Assembly (NCBI GenBank): GCA_034336665.1
Contig: JAPFBE010000002.1
Coordinates: 75,767,405 to 75,831,404, forward strand
Reading direction: 5' to 3'
Source: Luscinia megarhynchos
Lineage: Eukaryota > Chordata > Aves > Passeriformes > Turdidae
Length of the DNA: 64,000 nucleotides
In this document: piece by piece, positions 49,201-62,306 of the stretch
Layout of the letters: each line of letters opens with the position of its first letter
Numbering within the stretch: the stretch's first letter is position 1
Made by a program: the position numbers and the translations under genes
Notes under the pieces: model-generated
Told to the model about the DNA's origin: nothing
Databases searched by the model: none
Seen by the model: the letters and a program-made list of their open reading frames with translations, nothing else

Positions 49201-52200
49201 ATTTGACTAAAATGATCAATCTGTTTTGGATTCTGAATCTCAGAGTATGGACTTAATTGGATGCTGTGGTCAATGAAAGTTTTCTTATGGCTTGAGACTG
49301 ATTTTGATATAAATGTCTAGCTGAAGGAATTTTTACCATTCTCAAGGTAACACAGTAATAATGTTTACTATTGCTTTCCAAAGCATATTTTGCATAGAAG
49401 ATTTGATGGTATTCTTCAAGCAAAATTTTTCCAAAATTAAGGAAATATTTGAAGCTTCAACTACTTCCTTTTTAGTTCTTGAAGGATATGTTGTTTTCTG
49501 TACAATTACTCCAGCAAGGATAAGGTATTTCCTGATCAAGACAGTGGAAACCAGGATAGCAGGAATATTCTTTCTCATGAGATTCCTGTAGAAATCACAT
49601 TTCCTTATGACTATAGTGCAGAGTTAATCTAAGTTTCCTTTGTGTTTAAATAAATGTACCTAGTTCAAATCAGACAAAAAAAAGAAAGACAAGTCCTGCC
49701 ACATACTCTAGGCTGCCTCTGAACTTTCTGTTTCAGGTGTGCCAAACACAAACCCTCTAAACTCCATCTGACAGTCACAGTTTACAAACAGCAGGCTCTT
49801 CTCATCTTGTGCAAGGTCAGTGTCACTTCATGGGTACAGCACTTGGCCATTCACGTTGAGGAGAATCACTTTCTGTCACCAGCTCTAATTCTGGTCTACC
49901 TGGTGTCTCTGTGAAAATCTGTGACTTCTACTATTTCTACCTGTAAAAATTAAGTAATGCTACATCCTTCCAAGGTGAAATCTTTCCTGGCTCCTAAGTT
50001 TTTAAACTAGAAAATATAATAGTAAATATAATAGAAAAGATAATAATATTTATCTTGGAAGCTTTTTCTGTAATTACAGGTGATAACTTTCAGTGACAGA
50101 CTTAGATGTTCCTCTTCAGTTACTGATTATCTGTTCAGAAGCTACAGGATATTAATGGTTACTGACTGTAAGAGAAGATAAATGTAGTGGCTTGTGTGTT
50201 AATCACGCTTAGGTCAGTGGAAAAAATAGATATAAATGTATTTCAGCCCAGTTTCCAATGATTCTGATCTGTTCCTCGTGCACATTTAGAAATTCAGGAT
50301 GGTGGTTTACTAAGTGCTGAAGGGTCTACAGAAAAAAACCCAGATAATTTCCTGAATAGTATTTTGTTGAATTCACAAATCTTTTTTATTTCAAGAAGAA
50401 TGTAGAAACTTTATTTTGTTTTCTAAAAATCAAATATATCCTTATGAATTGAGTTTTTATAATTTTTTTTCAAATGGCCCTAAGAGTAATGTAGGGTACT
50501 TATTACAAAAATATAGAACTTCTTCTCTTTACCACTTCTCATTTTCTTTGTTTTCCATTCTCTGCCCTCTGCTCTCAAAAAGGTCCAGTTTCTATGTTAG
50601 ACTGCAGTAAAAATTACAGCACATATAAGTAAAATACATATTGGTTTAACTGTCTTTACTAAGATTAAGATTTTATGCACTGAGCTGTTGAGTGTGATAC
50701 ATAGTTTAATGTACAAGAACATTATTTATCAACAATTATCGTTCTCCTCTAGAAGAAAAACACAAAGCAACTTTAAGAACAGCAAAAACAGATGTGACAC
50801 AAAAAAAAAGATTTTATTCTTGGAAAGGCAAATTTAAAGATGATTGGAAGTATGTTTGTACACAAAGCTCTGAAAGTAAAAGAAAATACTTTCTTATAAG
50901 AGAAAGCAAGTTCATATGCCACACCTGTACTTATAAGTGGCTAGGTAGTTCTCTTATTCTTTAAGTAGTAATTAATCTTGTATATGTGTCATAATTTTTC
51001 TTTGTCACTACATATTTTATATGGATAAATGTTACAATTAATTTAATTTCCTTAAAAGCCATTTTTTTGCAAGACACTGTCACCATGTCTCAGAGTAGAG
51101 CCTCGTGGACATAGTTGAATGAGACCTGCATTATTGCAAGCTTTGCCAAAGAGCTGTCATTGTGCCAAAAAATTATAGTTCATCACAGGCATATCCAGAA
51201 ATGCTCTGTCTACCCTGGCTAAGTTCCAGTTCTCAATGCACTCTTTGGACTGAGATTATATATAACCCTGTATGGGTGTGATTTGAGACTAAGATTTTTT
51301 GCAGAAAACCTGAAAGAGAATGCATCCAGGTTGAAAAAAATTGCTGGATGGAGAAAAAATTGCATTGAACAGAGCAGCATAATTTGAGGTGGCAGGGACT
51401 AGAAAAAAACATCCCTGGGGTCTAAAGCCAGGACACTCTGCAATGTATCTCCATGTAACTGTATGAACATCTTAACTATTCCTTCAAAATGTTTAGAAAT
51501 TTTTCTGCTTTTCTTGGACTGGTCTTGTATGTGGAGACATATGTTGTGACAACGATGGGACAACAGCCACATCTTCCTACTTCCTACTATTTTGCCCTTT
51601 TCCAATACCATCATCCACTACCAGACTTAGCAATAACAATATTTTATTATTCTGGAAAAATTTCCTGTTCCTGCATATCCTGGTACAGATGTACCCATTT
51701 GATATTTGTTTAGGACATTAATGATCTAATTAGTGGACAAGATTCCTCAAATCCTAGTTGTTTTTATATTTGCTAGAGAACACCAGTGAGAACTGGTATG
51801 TCCACTAAGTAGAATGCAAAGTAGATTTTAACAATATTGTGGAGGTATCAAAGCAGTCTACTTTTTATTTTTGGTCACAGACATCACATTAAGCTAGTAC
51901 CTAGAACTTATATTTTGGTCTAAATTGTCATTTACAGCTATGTAGAGCACCCACACACTGTAGTACACAAGTGCCCTTAGCTAATGTTTATGTATAATGT
52001 ACTTTGTATAACATGTATTATGCTGTGTGTCACAGTTAGAGCAATTCCATTCCATAGAAACTATAACATTTGTTTTCATTCCACCTTGGAACAAGACCAA
52101 AACCTTTTGGAACACTTCAGCAGAAATGGAATTATCAAAATCAATGTTTATGTATCAAAACATGTGGATGTGATTAGGGAACTGGCCTGGCACAGGGGAA

Positions 52201-54454
52201 ATCCAGCTTCAATTACATAGTTCTTTGTGAACCAAAACAGATTTTCTCCTGCTAGAACATGTTGAATCAGGCAGGCTAAGGATTTCACCTCTAGTTCCTT
52301 TAATAATCAGTCTGTTCTTCCCTTTCCTTTCCTCAAACTTGCCTTTTTTTTTGGGTTGCAAATCATCTTCTCTTGAAAAAAAGCTGATATTTTGAAATGC
52401 CATACAGTAAAAGGATGTTCTAATCAAAATCACTGACAGTGCTCATAGTTTTGCATGCAAATATAGCAACTTTCACCTCATCAGTAAAGAAATTCAGACT
52501 CAGGTGTTAAGTGATATGCACAGGATCATGATGCAACTCGGTAAAAAGTTAGTTTGGGACTAAGATTTTTTTGTGCTTATATAATCAACCACACTGTTAT
52601 AAAGATGAAGTGCATACTTACTCAGACCCTCTCTTTTTCCATTTTGTGAAATATATCAGCACTGGAATGCATGAAATGTGAAAACAATCAATTTAGAATA
52701 ATAGCAATTGTTACTTTAACTTTTCAAATCAGATGTATGACTACGAGCACACGAAGTTGGGTTGCTCGCCTCAGCCAACAAGTAACACAAAAGCATCTTT
52801 GCTAAAGTAAGATCTGACCTACATTTGGCAATAAAAGTCTTTCTTCAGGGCTGGATTCTTGACTGAAATGCTAATCCTAGATTGGAGTTCCCAAGCTGTC
52901 TCTCTAGTATATGGACTCTGACTACTCTTCATTTGGAATGTGAGAAGAGACAGAGTTGTGATTAGGGGCTTGCCTCGTGACTTGAGCACTCAGTTGAGGA
53001 GAGGAGAAGCACACACTTATTACATTTAGGCTGAGGAAGTCTGGACCACAGTTTCCAGATCCCCAGCACAATAAGAAACCACCAACCTGGAAGACATTCT
53101 ATGGGAAATATTTCTCCATTTTCTCTATTGGTTGGTACTGGGCCACTAAAGAAAGGAAAAGTTATGCAAAGGCTGAACAAGGAAAACTACAGGGATAGAT
53201 TGCTTAAGTGAGAGAGGGTAAGGATAGGCAATGTAATAAACCCTGGGTACTGTCCAAGCTTCTATTAGTGCTTATGCAATTATTTCTTGTCGTGCCTTGT
53301 TGCTGCAACAGGCTTCTAACGAATACAACTAACTTTTCTTTAGGAAAAGGTAGTAAATAAAAATGAGTAAAGATGCTTTCTCAATTATTGTGAAGAACAG
53401 ATTTTTTGTTTTCCAGTACACTTTCTTGAAAACAGTTCAACTTGCAGTAGAATATGCCAGGGAGATGATCAGTTTGTTGTGCTTGGTTGCTCTACAGGAG
53501 CCTCTAGGTCCCTTCAATTGCTGTGAAAATACACAGCGACTGCTGGTCTTGCCTTGGTATCCTCAGTCACACACGGGACCTAGCTTGGAGGAATTTTGAA
53601 TTGGAATGTTGGCTGAATCGCAACTTGGAAAATTGACTAGCTGATAAAGGAAAAAAAAAAGAAAAAGGGATTAATGAATGTTTAAAACCACCTGAAAAAC
53701 GCAGAGGTAAAATTTGCTTTATGTTATATATTTTTATCGGATGTGTTAAATATGTGGTAGCTTTGGTTGGGACTTGAGATCTCATTTGATCTTTAGGGAC
53801 CCATTCCTTTATCTGAAAGCTAATATCTCTGATCTTAAACTGATCAACAGGGCTTATGAAAGCCTGTATAGGTACAAGTTTAGAAATGTATTTACTACTG
53901 CCAATGCTTGTTTCATTTTTTCAGAAGCAGAGAGGGATTTAATTTGAATCCCATTTTAAATGCTGGTAAATAACTCACACCTAAGAGAGTTAATTAGAGG
54001 CAATTTTACTATCTAATCTAATTTGATCATGTTTTAAAGATGTGGCTAATTTTTCTGCAGCTACTCTGGAAATATAAGAAAATCAAACTTGTTCTTGGCC
54101 TTGTCGGAAATCTTTTTCTAGGCCTATGACAGACCACTTATAAAATCAAGGTAACTTATCAGTTAAGTGTCCCTCTGCTGGAGGGCTGCTGTTGTGCTGG
54201 GTAATGTTGGGAACACTGGATAACACTGGTGGTACTAATGCAGAGGGAGGCAATAAAACCTCCATTGGCCATTGTTTGATTTGCCCAAACTGGGTTTGTA
54301 CAGAATAGCATGTACAGAATAATCAGTACAAAAGTGTGTGTGCCAATGTTGCTGCAGATGCATGGGAAGGAGGCAAATAATAAATGATCAGTATATTAAT
54401 TCTGGGTAAAGGCAACTATATGTAAGACAAAAAGGTGTGTACAAGGCTCCTCCC
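43294..54454. other. Unique AT-rich non-coding DNA, about 11 kb
   Basis: The longest stretch here without a recognised transposon. No gene is established. It holds a T17 run (44757-44773), a candidate 79-nt exon (49737-49815) and a small duplication of TGTACAGAATA-like sequence (54297-54321). Overlapping open stretches at 43513-43845 on both strands reflect a locally GC-richer patch and show no domains. Old repeats beyond visual recognition may be present. Confidence 0.45.
44757..44773. repeat. Poly-T run (T17)
   Basis: Seventeen uninterrupted T residues, preceded by a CTTTTC stretch. Read on the minus strand it is a poly-A tail-like run, but no processed transcript or LINE end could be recognised on the adjoining side. 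Confidence 0.85.
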
Positions 54455-55175
54455 AGTCAACCCTGAAACTGTGAAGGACCTGCTGCTTCAGCTGTTTCTC
54501 TAAAAATATATGGGACCTGATGGGATTCATCCAAGGATCCTCAAGGATCTATCTAGTTTCATCAAAAAACCTCTCTCAATGATTTTTGAGTGGTCTTGGA
54601 GTCCAGAAAGATCCCAGCTGACTGGAAACTAGCTAATGTTCTGGTTTTCAGAAAGGACAAGAAGGAGGACCCTGGAAACTACAGGCCTGTGAGTTTCACT
54701 TCTGTGCTTGGTAAAGTTATGGAGAAGATTATTCTGTGAAGTATTGAAAAATGCCTGAAAGACAATGCAGGCCACAGCTGGCACAGCTTCATGAGAGAAA
54801 ACATCCTGCTTGTTAAACCTGATTTCTTTTGTGCCAAGGTATCCCACCCAGTTATCAAGGGAAGCCTGTTGACGGGGTGTGTTTGGATTTCAGCAAAGCT
54901 TTCAATACAGTGTCTCACAGAATCCTTTTGGACAAAATAGCCAGCACACAGCTGGATAAACACATCCTGTGACTGGTGAGCAACTGGCTCACAGGTCAGG
55001 CACAAAGGAGGTGGTCACAGCTCCAAGCCTGAAGGGTGTTCAAGCATTTGGACAATACTCTCGAGCACATATATGTGACTCTTGGGGATGTTCCTGTGCA
55101 GAACAGGAGCTGGACATGGTGATCCTCGTGGATCCCATCCAACTCAGCATGTTCTGTGATTCTGTGATTCTGTGG
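54455..55175 (+). mobile_element. CR1 LINE, sense, with internal deletion
   Basis: The 5' part covers ORF2 reverse-transcriptase sequence: GGGACCTGATGGGATTCATC, CCTGGAAACTACAGGCCTGT, and motif A as LDFSKAF followed by Asn instead of the usual Asp (54883-54906), then a NWLTGQAQ segment near 54982-55005. At about 55000 it jumps to the CR1 3' region (GGTGGTCACAGCTCCAAGCC) and runs to the 3' terminus, which ends in TGTGATTC octamers at 55155-55175. The RT middle, including the FADD box, is therefore missing. Stops and frameshifts occur. The open stretch 54679-55005 on the minus strand is antisense. Confidence 0.95.
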
Positions 55176-56287
55176 TCAAGACAACTCATAAATGTGGTGA
55201 TTTTTGAATGGGGTTTTCCTATTAGTTATCAATGTCATATGCAATGTCATAATAAGTTACTGTGATCATAAGACATCTTACAACCCACAATTGAAGAGGA
55301 CATGAGCTCAGAAAAGGGTGTTACCTTCCTTGATATGAATGAATGTACTTAAATAATGTTAGATAGCAGTTTTCCTCATTTATCTGCATATAGTCAGGTT
55401 TAATAATCAACTCTTTGCTCTTTAGACTTACTGATCCCAACCCTAATGTATTTGGTTTTGGATACATACAAAAAGCTCTTCTTTGCACTATTAATGGACA
55501 TATAGGATATTGGGAAATCTTAGATTTTGGGATAACTTAGACAAAAACCCTGAAGTCTTATATGCTGATTATGGTTACCCTGTTGATGCTGAATTAACTA
55601 CTTTTCTCTAGATGAAAATTTGCTTTTGGATGTTTCAAGATGGCTTCCTTGGACAATTGTTTGAAAATATTATTTAAAATCTCATTCTTTAGATTTTTTG
55701 CATATTATATTTTCGTCTCTCTTTTCTGTTTGAGAATTTATCTTTTTACTTCATGTCTTCCATCAACAGAACTCAGATATTGCTTTCTTGTGTGCCAATC
55801 TGGAAGGAAGTCCTAGGTGAGATAGTTTCTTCATATTGGTATTGCATGTTGAATTTTTTATAGTCAGAAATGTATTTTCTCTTTATATGCATAATTTTTT
55901 TTTGCTTAGAAATTTTAGATATTCCCAGGATAACAGAAATATAAACATTTTACTGTAGCCTTTTCTTCTGAGACAGATCTATGGACATTGTTAAATTTCT
56001 TTCTATTCATCATTCATTAATTAAATGGATCTTTAATAACTCAGGAAATTTTTGTGCTATGTGATGGGTTGAAAACAAAAAATATTGTGTATATGTGCAA
56101 GCAATACTTGTAATGTCTTACTGTACTACTGTAATGTACAAGTTATACTCAGATATTTTCCTTCAGAACTTAGAGAGTACACCCTGACGAGCAAATGGAA
56201 CTAAAAAAAATCCTTGTACTTCTTGAATTTTTTGACTTCGTGACTTTTTTTCTATTTAAATAATTAGATTTTTCAAACAGTAATTCA
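55176..56287. other. Unique AT-rich spacer between two CR1 copies
   Basis: About 1.1 kb of AT-rich DNA with no recognised feature separates the two head-to-tail CR1 copies. Confidence 0.55.
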
Positions 56288-57388
56288 AAATGAGTAAGGC
56301 TTTTGATCCTGTCTCCTATAACATCCTCCTTGGCAATCTGGTGAAGTATGGTCTAAACAAATCAACAGCAATGTGGAATGCAAACTGACTGAACTGCTGT
56401 GATCAGCAGAGTGAAATCCAGATGGAGGCCAATTGCTAATGGTGTACCTCAAGGATCAATACTGCATCAACACTTTTTAACATCTTCATTAATGACCTGG
56501 ATGCTGGGGCAGAGTGTGTCCTCAGCAAATTTGCAGATGATACAAAACTGGAGGAGTGACTGATTTACCAAATGGCTGTGTTGCCATTTGGAGGGATTTT
56601 GACAGGCTGGAGAAATGAGAACTGCATGAGGTTTAATACAGGAAATGTGAAGAAATAACCCCATGCAACAGTACAGGCTGGGAGCCAAATGGCTGCAAAG
56701 CAACTTTGCAGAAGAGGACCTGGGGATGTGAGTGGACAAGAAATTAAATATATACCAGTAGCATGCCCTCAAGATAAAAAAATCCAGCAATATCCTGGGC
56801 AGTGTTAAGAAGAGCAAAGGGTCATTGGCAGTGATATATCCTCTCTCCTCAGCTCTGGGGAGATTATATCTAAAGCACTGTGTCCAGTTCTGGGCTACCC
56901 ATGGCAAGAAAGTCAAGTGGATTTATTGAAGCAAGTCCAGTGTAGGGCACAAATAAGATTATATGACTGAAGCATCTTTGATGTGAGAAGAGGGTGAGAG
57001 AACTGGGATCTCTCTGGATCCCAGCTGCATCCAGTCTGGAGAAGGAAGAGAAGGCTCAGGCAGGGATTTTATCAATGTGTATAAGTACCTGATGTGAAGT
57101 AAAGAAGATTGGAGTCGTATATGCCTCTCAAAGGTATCCAGGTACAGGACAAGTGGCAATGAGCACAAACTGAAACCAGGAAATGACATTTAAATTTAAG
57201 TAAACGAGGATGGCCAGAGCCTTTGCCAAGAGATTTTGTAGAGTCCCTATCCTTGGAGGCTTTCCAAAGTTGATTGGATATGGCTCTAAGTTGCCCCTGC
57301 TTTGAGCAGCATGAGATGGACTAGACAGCTGCCAGACATCCCCACCAGCCTCAGCAGTTATGTGTGCATCATCCTGAGTGATTCTCCA
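56288..57388 (+). mobile_element. CR1 LINE ORF2 to 3' end, sense, longest copy here
   Basis: The fragment begins inside RT motif A (SKAFDPVSYNILL, from about 56293). It keeps the GVPQGS motif at 56441-56458, the FINDLD segment, and the catalytic KFADD at 56527-56541. It then runs through the C-terminal ORF2 blocks to a 3' region with TATCCTTGGAGGCTTTCCAA and CCCTGCTTTGAGCAGCATGA. A small deletion just after GVPQGS shifts the frame, and a stop follows soon after the FADD box, so the copy is dead. Open stretches on the minus strand at 56467-56916 (149 codons, the longest in the window) and 56959-57189 are antisense shadows. Confidence 0.95.
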
Positions 57389-57746
57389 TGTAGTAGTAAG
57401 TGAAACACATGCTACTTGCTCCCTATTCTCTTGATTGCCCTGAATGCAGATGTCTTTTTGTCACATTTGTTCTCATTCCTTCATGTGGATAACCAAGGCA
57501 GTTTAACCTGATATTAACAAAGGCATCTCACCAATTTGCTTGAAGTGGGCTAATTTTGTGGGGTTTTTGGGGATTATGTGCTTTTTTTTTATTAGGCTTG
57601 TGGTTTTTTTTGTTTGCTTTTTTTTCTCTGAGAAGAGAGAGAATAGAAGCTGTTCTGACATATGCAATTGGATTGTGCACTGACGTGGCACTTTACAACA
57701 GAAGACATTTTCCTTCATTTTCCTTGCACAATTAATGTGCATTTTC

Positions 57747-57772
57747 CTTCTACAAAGTACTTCTACAAAGTA
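57747..57772. repeat. Perfect 13-bp tandem duplication
   Basis: CTTCTACAAAGTA occurs twice with no gap and no mismatch. It is probably a recent slippage duplication. Confidence 0.85.
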
Positions 57773-57889
57773 TATTTACTTCTGTGAGGTTCACTGTGCA
57801 ATTAAAATATTCAGTTCAGGCATTTGCATATGGCTTAGCTTTTAGCCATCCATGTCAGGGCCAAGATAATGTTTGCAGGTCACCCTAAA

Positions 57890-57922
57890 ACAGGCACTAA
57901 CTGGCACTAAAACTGGCACTAA
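57890..57922. repeat. Degenerate triple repeat of GGCACTAA
   Basis: GGCACTAA occurs at 57893-57900, 57903-57910 and 57915-57922, with CT- or ACT-type linkers. It is a small local duplication without a known role. Confidence 0.75.
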
Positions 57923-60900
57923 CATCTGAAGGACTCCACAGACCACACCTGATGACAACTTTGGCTGATTCTCATTGGCTCTGTGGTATCCAAAAGCTTC
58001 TTCCCAATGCTAAATCCCACTTGTCTGGCTGAAAAGCATTTCTTCTCATCAAGTGAAGTGGTTCAAATACAGTGTTTTATGTTTTTTTTTTCATAAGCAG
58101 TGCACAGAGTTAATCTATGTATAAAATTTTATTCTTCAGTTTTCAGTGGATTGCTTGTCAGTTAAAAGAGATTTTTTCGGTTTTTTGACCTATAAGAAAA
58201 CCTCATGCATGTTCTCTTTTTTCTCATTGAGTTTTGCTCCAAGATTTAAAAATGCAGATGCCCCATTAAACTGGGACAGGCCAGCTGTGTTAACCCTCCA
58301 TAGATGAGAATGTGAACTTGTTGATCATTAAAAATTCAGATGATCATCCAACTTCCATTTATCTTCATGCTTGGCTAGCAAGTGAATCTGGGTATCCTTA
58401 TGGACTGTGAATTTGTGTTCAGATTGAGTCTGGTTTTGAAATATTTATCTTGGAGATGAACATGTCATTTACTGCTAGGGAAATGTAGTTGGATAAGCTA
58501 AAAACTGTATGGTTTTCTGTATTCAATGTATCTAATGTCTTCTCTTTCCACAGTATATAGGTTTATTTTAAAGGTAGTGATACAGAAATTGGGGATTTCA
58601 AGGTCCAGAAAATAGCAGAGTGTGTACTTCAGACTCCTGTAAAACAGATTTTAGCTTATTAAGAGAATTAGGTTAGGACTTGTGGGGAGGCAGTTCTAAT
58701 GGGAAAAAAATCTCAGAAGGTCTTTTCTGGATAACTTCCTCTAAGCAGAATGAGTATGGGTCTATCAAAGAAAAACAAGACAATGTAAGAAAAAAAAAAC
58801 TTGCTTAAGCAGGCAAGCCTCAAGGGAAATTCCATTCAGAAAGGTTATATTTATCTCAGTAGAATCTGAAGTCAGTAACATTAGATAATTGATTAAATTT
58901 TTATTTGTTTCATATGGATACAGAATTTTTCTTCATCCAGACACTTCAAAAATTTAGGTAAAATATTACACTATATATCAGAACACTGATCCAGTGAATT
59001 TCTAGGAAAAAGAAAATCTTTGCATCAAGAATCTTCTTATCAAATAAGAAATGTTGGATTATTCTTGTTCATTGAGAAACCATTTGTAGACAGGTTTAAC
59101 CCAAAGTCAGTTCAGTTTACAACACAGCTTCCCAAATAGTTATATTGGTAAAGTGAGGCCGTGAATTCTGTGACAGGTACTGTTATTAGTGGTTTTGCCA
59201 GGATGAACTTCTCAAGATCGAATCAGAGAAAACTTGTCTCAGTGCAGTTTCTGTTGAACCTACATTTGGTTTTTAGAATCTCCTTTGAATGAATGCCCTG
59301 GGAATGGTGTTTTCTCCCTAATGGACTCAGAAAGCTTTCCAGTTCAGGTGATTGTGTGTGAACATATGTGTATAATAGAAATGTGCCCTGCACAAGCAAC
59401 AGTTACTTCTTTGCTCAATAGAGATGTAAGTGGTTCATAATACATAATTTCTGCACTGCTTTATACCCTCCACAGCAGAACAATAAATGTGTCTCTCTTC
59501 TAATTGCAGATAAAGACCAGACATGGAAGCTGATAGATCAACCTTAGAGTAGTAGTGTTTTACTCAGTAATTCCTAACCATGAACTATGATTGAGCTGTG
59601 GCACGAATTTAACGTAAGATATTAGCAGAGAGAAACAGCAGTTTCTTGTGAAAGGGAAGGGAAGTGACGTTTAGTTTAATGGCAGTACATTTAAATTAAC
59701 TTTTCTCATTTCAGTGCCAAACTCCATTGTAAGGATTCATTTCCTGGTGCTGGGCATTTTTCTATTGTACACAATATTCACTGATGCAAGATATTTATTC
59801 TGATGGGTTTATATTCTCATAATATATAACGAATCCCACTGATTTTCCAATAAATGGGAAATATGCTATCATGCACCAGCCTCAGGAATAGACCCACTCT
59901 AGAGTCGATATTCTGAACAGTCTACATGCTGTTTTGAAGTGAATGTTTCCAGTTTTGAAACTTTATCTTGCTACAGCATTAGCAGCTCATGGTAATGATA
60001 GGCATTATCTGTATTTCTTTATATCCTTGTCTTTGAAGTATAAATTCAACATTGTTTTGTATTTTTTTTTCTCAATTAATGTAATTTTCTGTTTTCTCTA
60101 AATGCATTTTATTACAAAACACATCAAACATTATCTCATAGTAAATACATTTGCCATTTCCTGCTGGAAATAATATCATTGAGATGGTTTCTGAGGTCAG
60201 AACTAGTCATTTAGGTGCCTGTAAATCAGCTATGGGGGGGATTTTATTACTGTTAGTGTAACATGCCTTTACAGCAAGTTGACTTGATGAGTTCTGCCCA
60301 AAGGCAATTTGTACCCTTGGAACAAAGGTTGACCCTCTCCTTCAGTGAATCAGAGGTACTTGGTTTGGGTGCCACATCAACTAGACTGAGAATGGTCAAA
60401 TGGAATTGAATTTTTTTAAAAAATGACCAAGTGATGAGGTTTTGTTTACCCTTTAGAAAAAGAAATATGGAAAGACATATATGTGTCTTAAGACTTGTGA
60501 AATGGAACTTCACAGATGGAGGAAATAGTTAACTATCTATGGCTATAGTTCTTAGAATAACATTTAGTAAACTTTAACTGCAGTAGGAATGATTTAGGTT
60601 GCACATTACGGAAAAACTTTAAACTGACAGAAGAGGATGTGCATATTTTTCTGTGGAGACTGACGAAAAAAATTCCATCTCGGAATTTTTCAAGCAACAA
60701 ATTCAGACAATGTAACAGAGAAAGTTTAGATTTTGAAGAAAGAGGGCTTTGGCAGAGACTTGGATTAATTTTTATTCCTCTCCTCTATGATTCTATGAGA
60801 ATTATGACATCACAATGGGGATTATTGTCACCCTTAAAACAGGAAAGCCATGTCAACTCAACACAGTAACCTTAAAAATACTTGTATATCAATCATAAAA

Positions 60901-62180
60901 TCATATTGTTTAATCATTGACTATCATTGATTCCTTGATTTTATATTATTCAAAAATAGAATTTTTTTGGGATATCATCTGTATTGGTGTACAGTTATCA
61001 ATATACATAGAACATAGGATATATAATCTTGATAATTACAGAGCCCATATTCAGACCTTCTCCCATTGTGTTCCATGTGTTTCTTTTTCTCTGTATTAAT
61101 AACACTTTATTTGGATATTTGCTGAAATTTCAGAATGAAATTTTCTTTGCTCATGTAACTTGGAAAAAAAGGAGTTGTGTTGTTTTTCCACTTTTCAAAC
61201 AGGATGAAAATCACAAAGTATAAACTATACTTTACATGACTTTATATGAAAAAAACCTTCCACACCTCTGAAGTACTATAATTGTATGATTAATTGCTGT
61301 AGGGCTCAGCAGTATTGCCAAAAAAGTAAAAATTGCAAATGGAAGCAAGATCAAATGATCAGTAAGATCCTTTATAAAAGCAAAACAATGTTAATTAATA
61401 TAATTTTGTATTAAAAACTAGCAATTCTTTATATTTTGCACATTTTCTTCCTGGAAAAAAAAGTTCCTTGGCATGCAGAAATGTGATGTACTTTGTTAAT
61501 TTTCTCACTGCTGAGTTTGTGGTTTGTTAATATCAGAAATACCTCTACAGTTTCTTAGAGACTTCAAAACACTTTGTCAATGGTGACAACTAAACCCAGG
61601 ATCATTTGTGTCAAGATGATAAATTTACTCCTTTGTCTTTCAGAAATTATGCTTTGTCTACTGCAGCTCTTACAGAAAATATTCGAATATTTTGTTTGCT
61701 ATAATTTAATAATAGTTTTGTTCAATAAGAGGTCTTGTCAAAAGTTGGAAAATGTGCTTTCCTTTTCCAAATATTTTCCTGCAACGAGCCACATTAGAAA
61801 AGCCTGAAGCAACTTTGTTTTTCAAGATTAAAGGTTATACACTACTACTGCTTGTTGTCTAGGACAATACAGGGACAATTTCAGTTCAGAACAAAATAGA
61901 AGATTCCCTCTCTCTATTGGGTATAGACCACTTTAAGAGGTAACTTTGCTTCATTGTATCTCCCTCCCTGGTGTAAGAGAGAAGGAGTGTGATTTAGAGT
62001 AACACTTTTTCTGCATGTAACAAAAATTGTTCATACAAAATTTTCCAAATAATTGATTTTCCAAGTAAATGTACTCAATTCTGTTTTGTAAGAACAATTG
62101 CCCAGTGTTAACACTGCATTGGAGATGACTATTTTCAGCAAGTGTGAATATTGTTCTCCTGCTTGGTTTTAATAATTTAA

Positions 62181-62306
62181 GGTTTTGTTTGATTGGTTGG
62201 GTATTTTGTTTGTTTTGTTTTTTTGTTTGTCTTATTTGGGGGTTTTTGTTGTGTTTTTGGGGTTTTTAAAATGTTTTTGGGCAGGTTTTGCTGTTGTTGG
62301 TTTTTG
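62181..62306. repeat. T/G-rich low-complexity tract
   Basis: T runs interspersed with G runs of up to five (TTTGGGGG, TTTTTGGGG, TTTTTGGG). It has weak long-loop G-quadruplex potential on the plus strand. It gives the overlapping open stretch its Phe/Cys/Val-rich start, which should not be taken as a signal peptide. Confidence 0.8.

Noticed and set aside
56467..56916. 149-codon open stretch on the minus strand, the longest in the window
   Set aside because: It lies entirely antisense to a clear CR1 reverse-transcriptase region and has no features of its own.
59480..59555. Strong acceptor-like site (TCTCTCTTCTAATTGCAG) followed by a 12-codon open segment ending in TAG
   Set aside because: Too short to support a terminal exon without transcript or conservation evidence.
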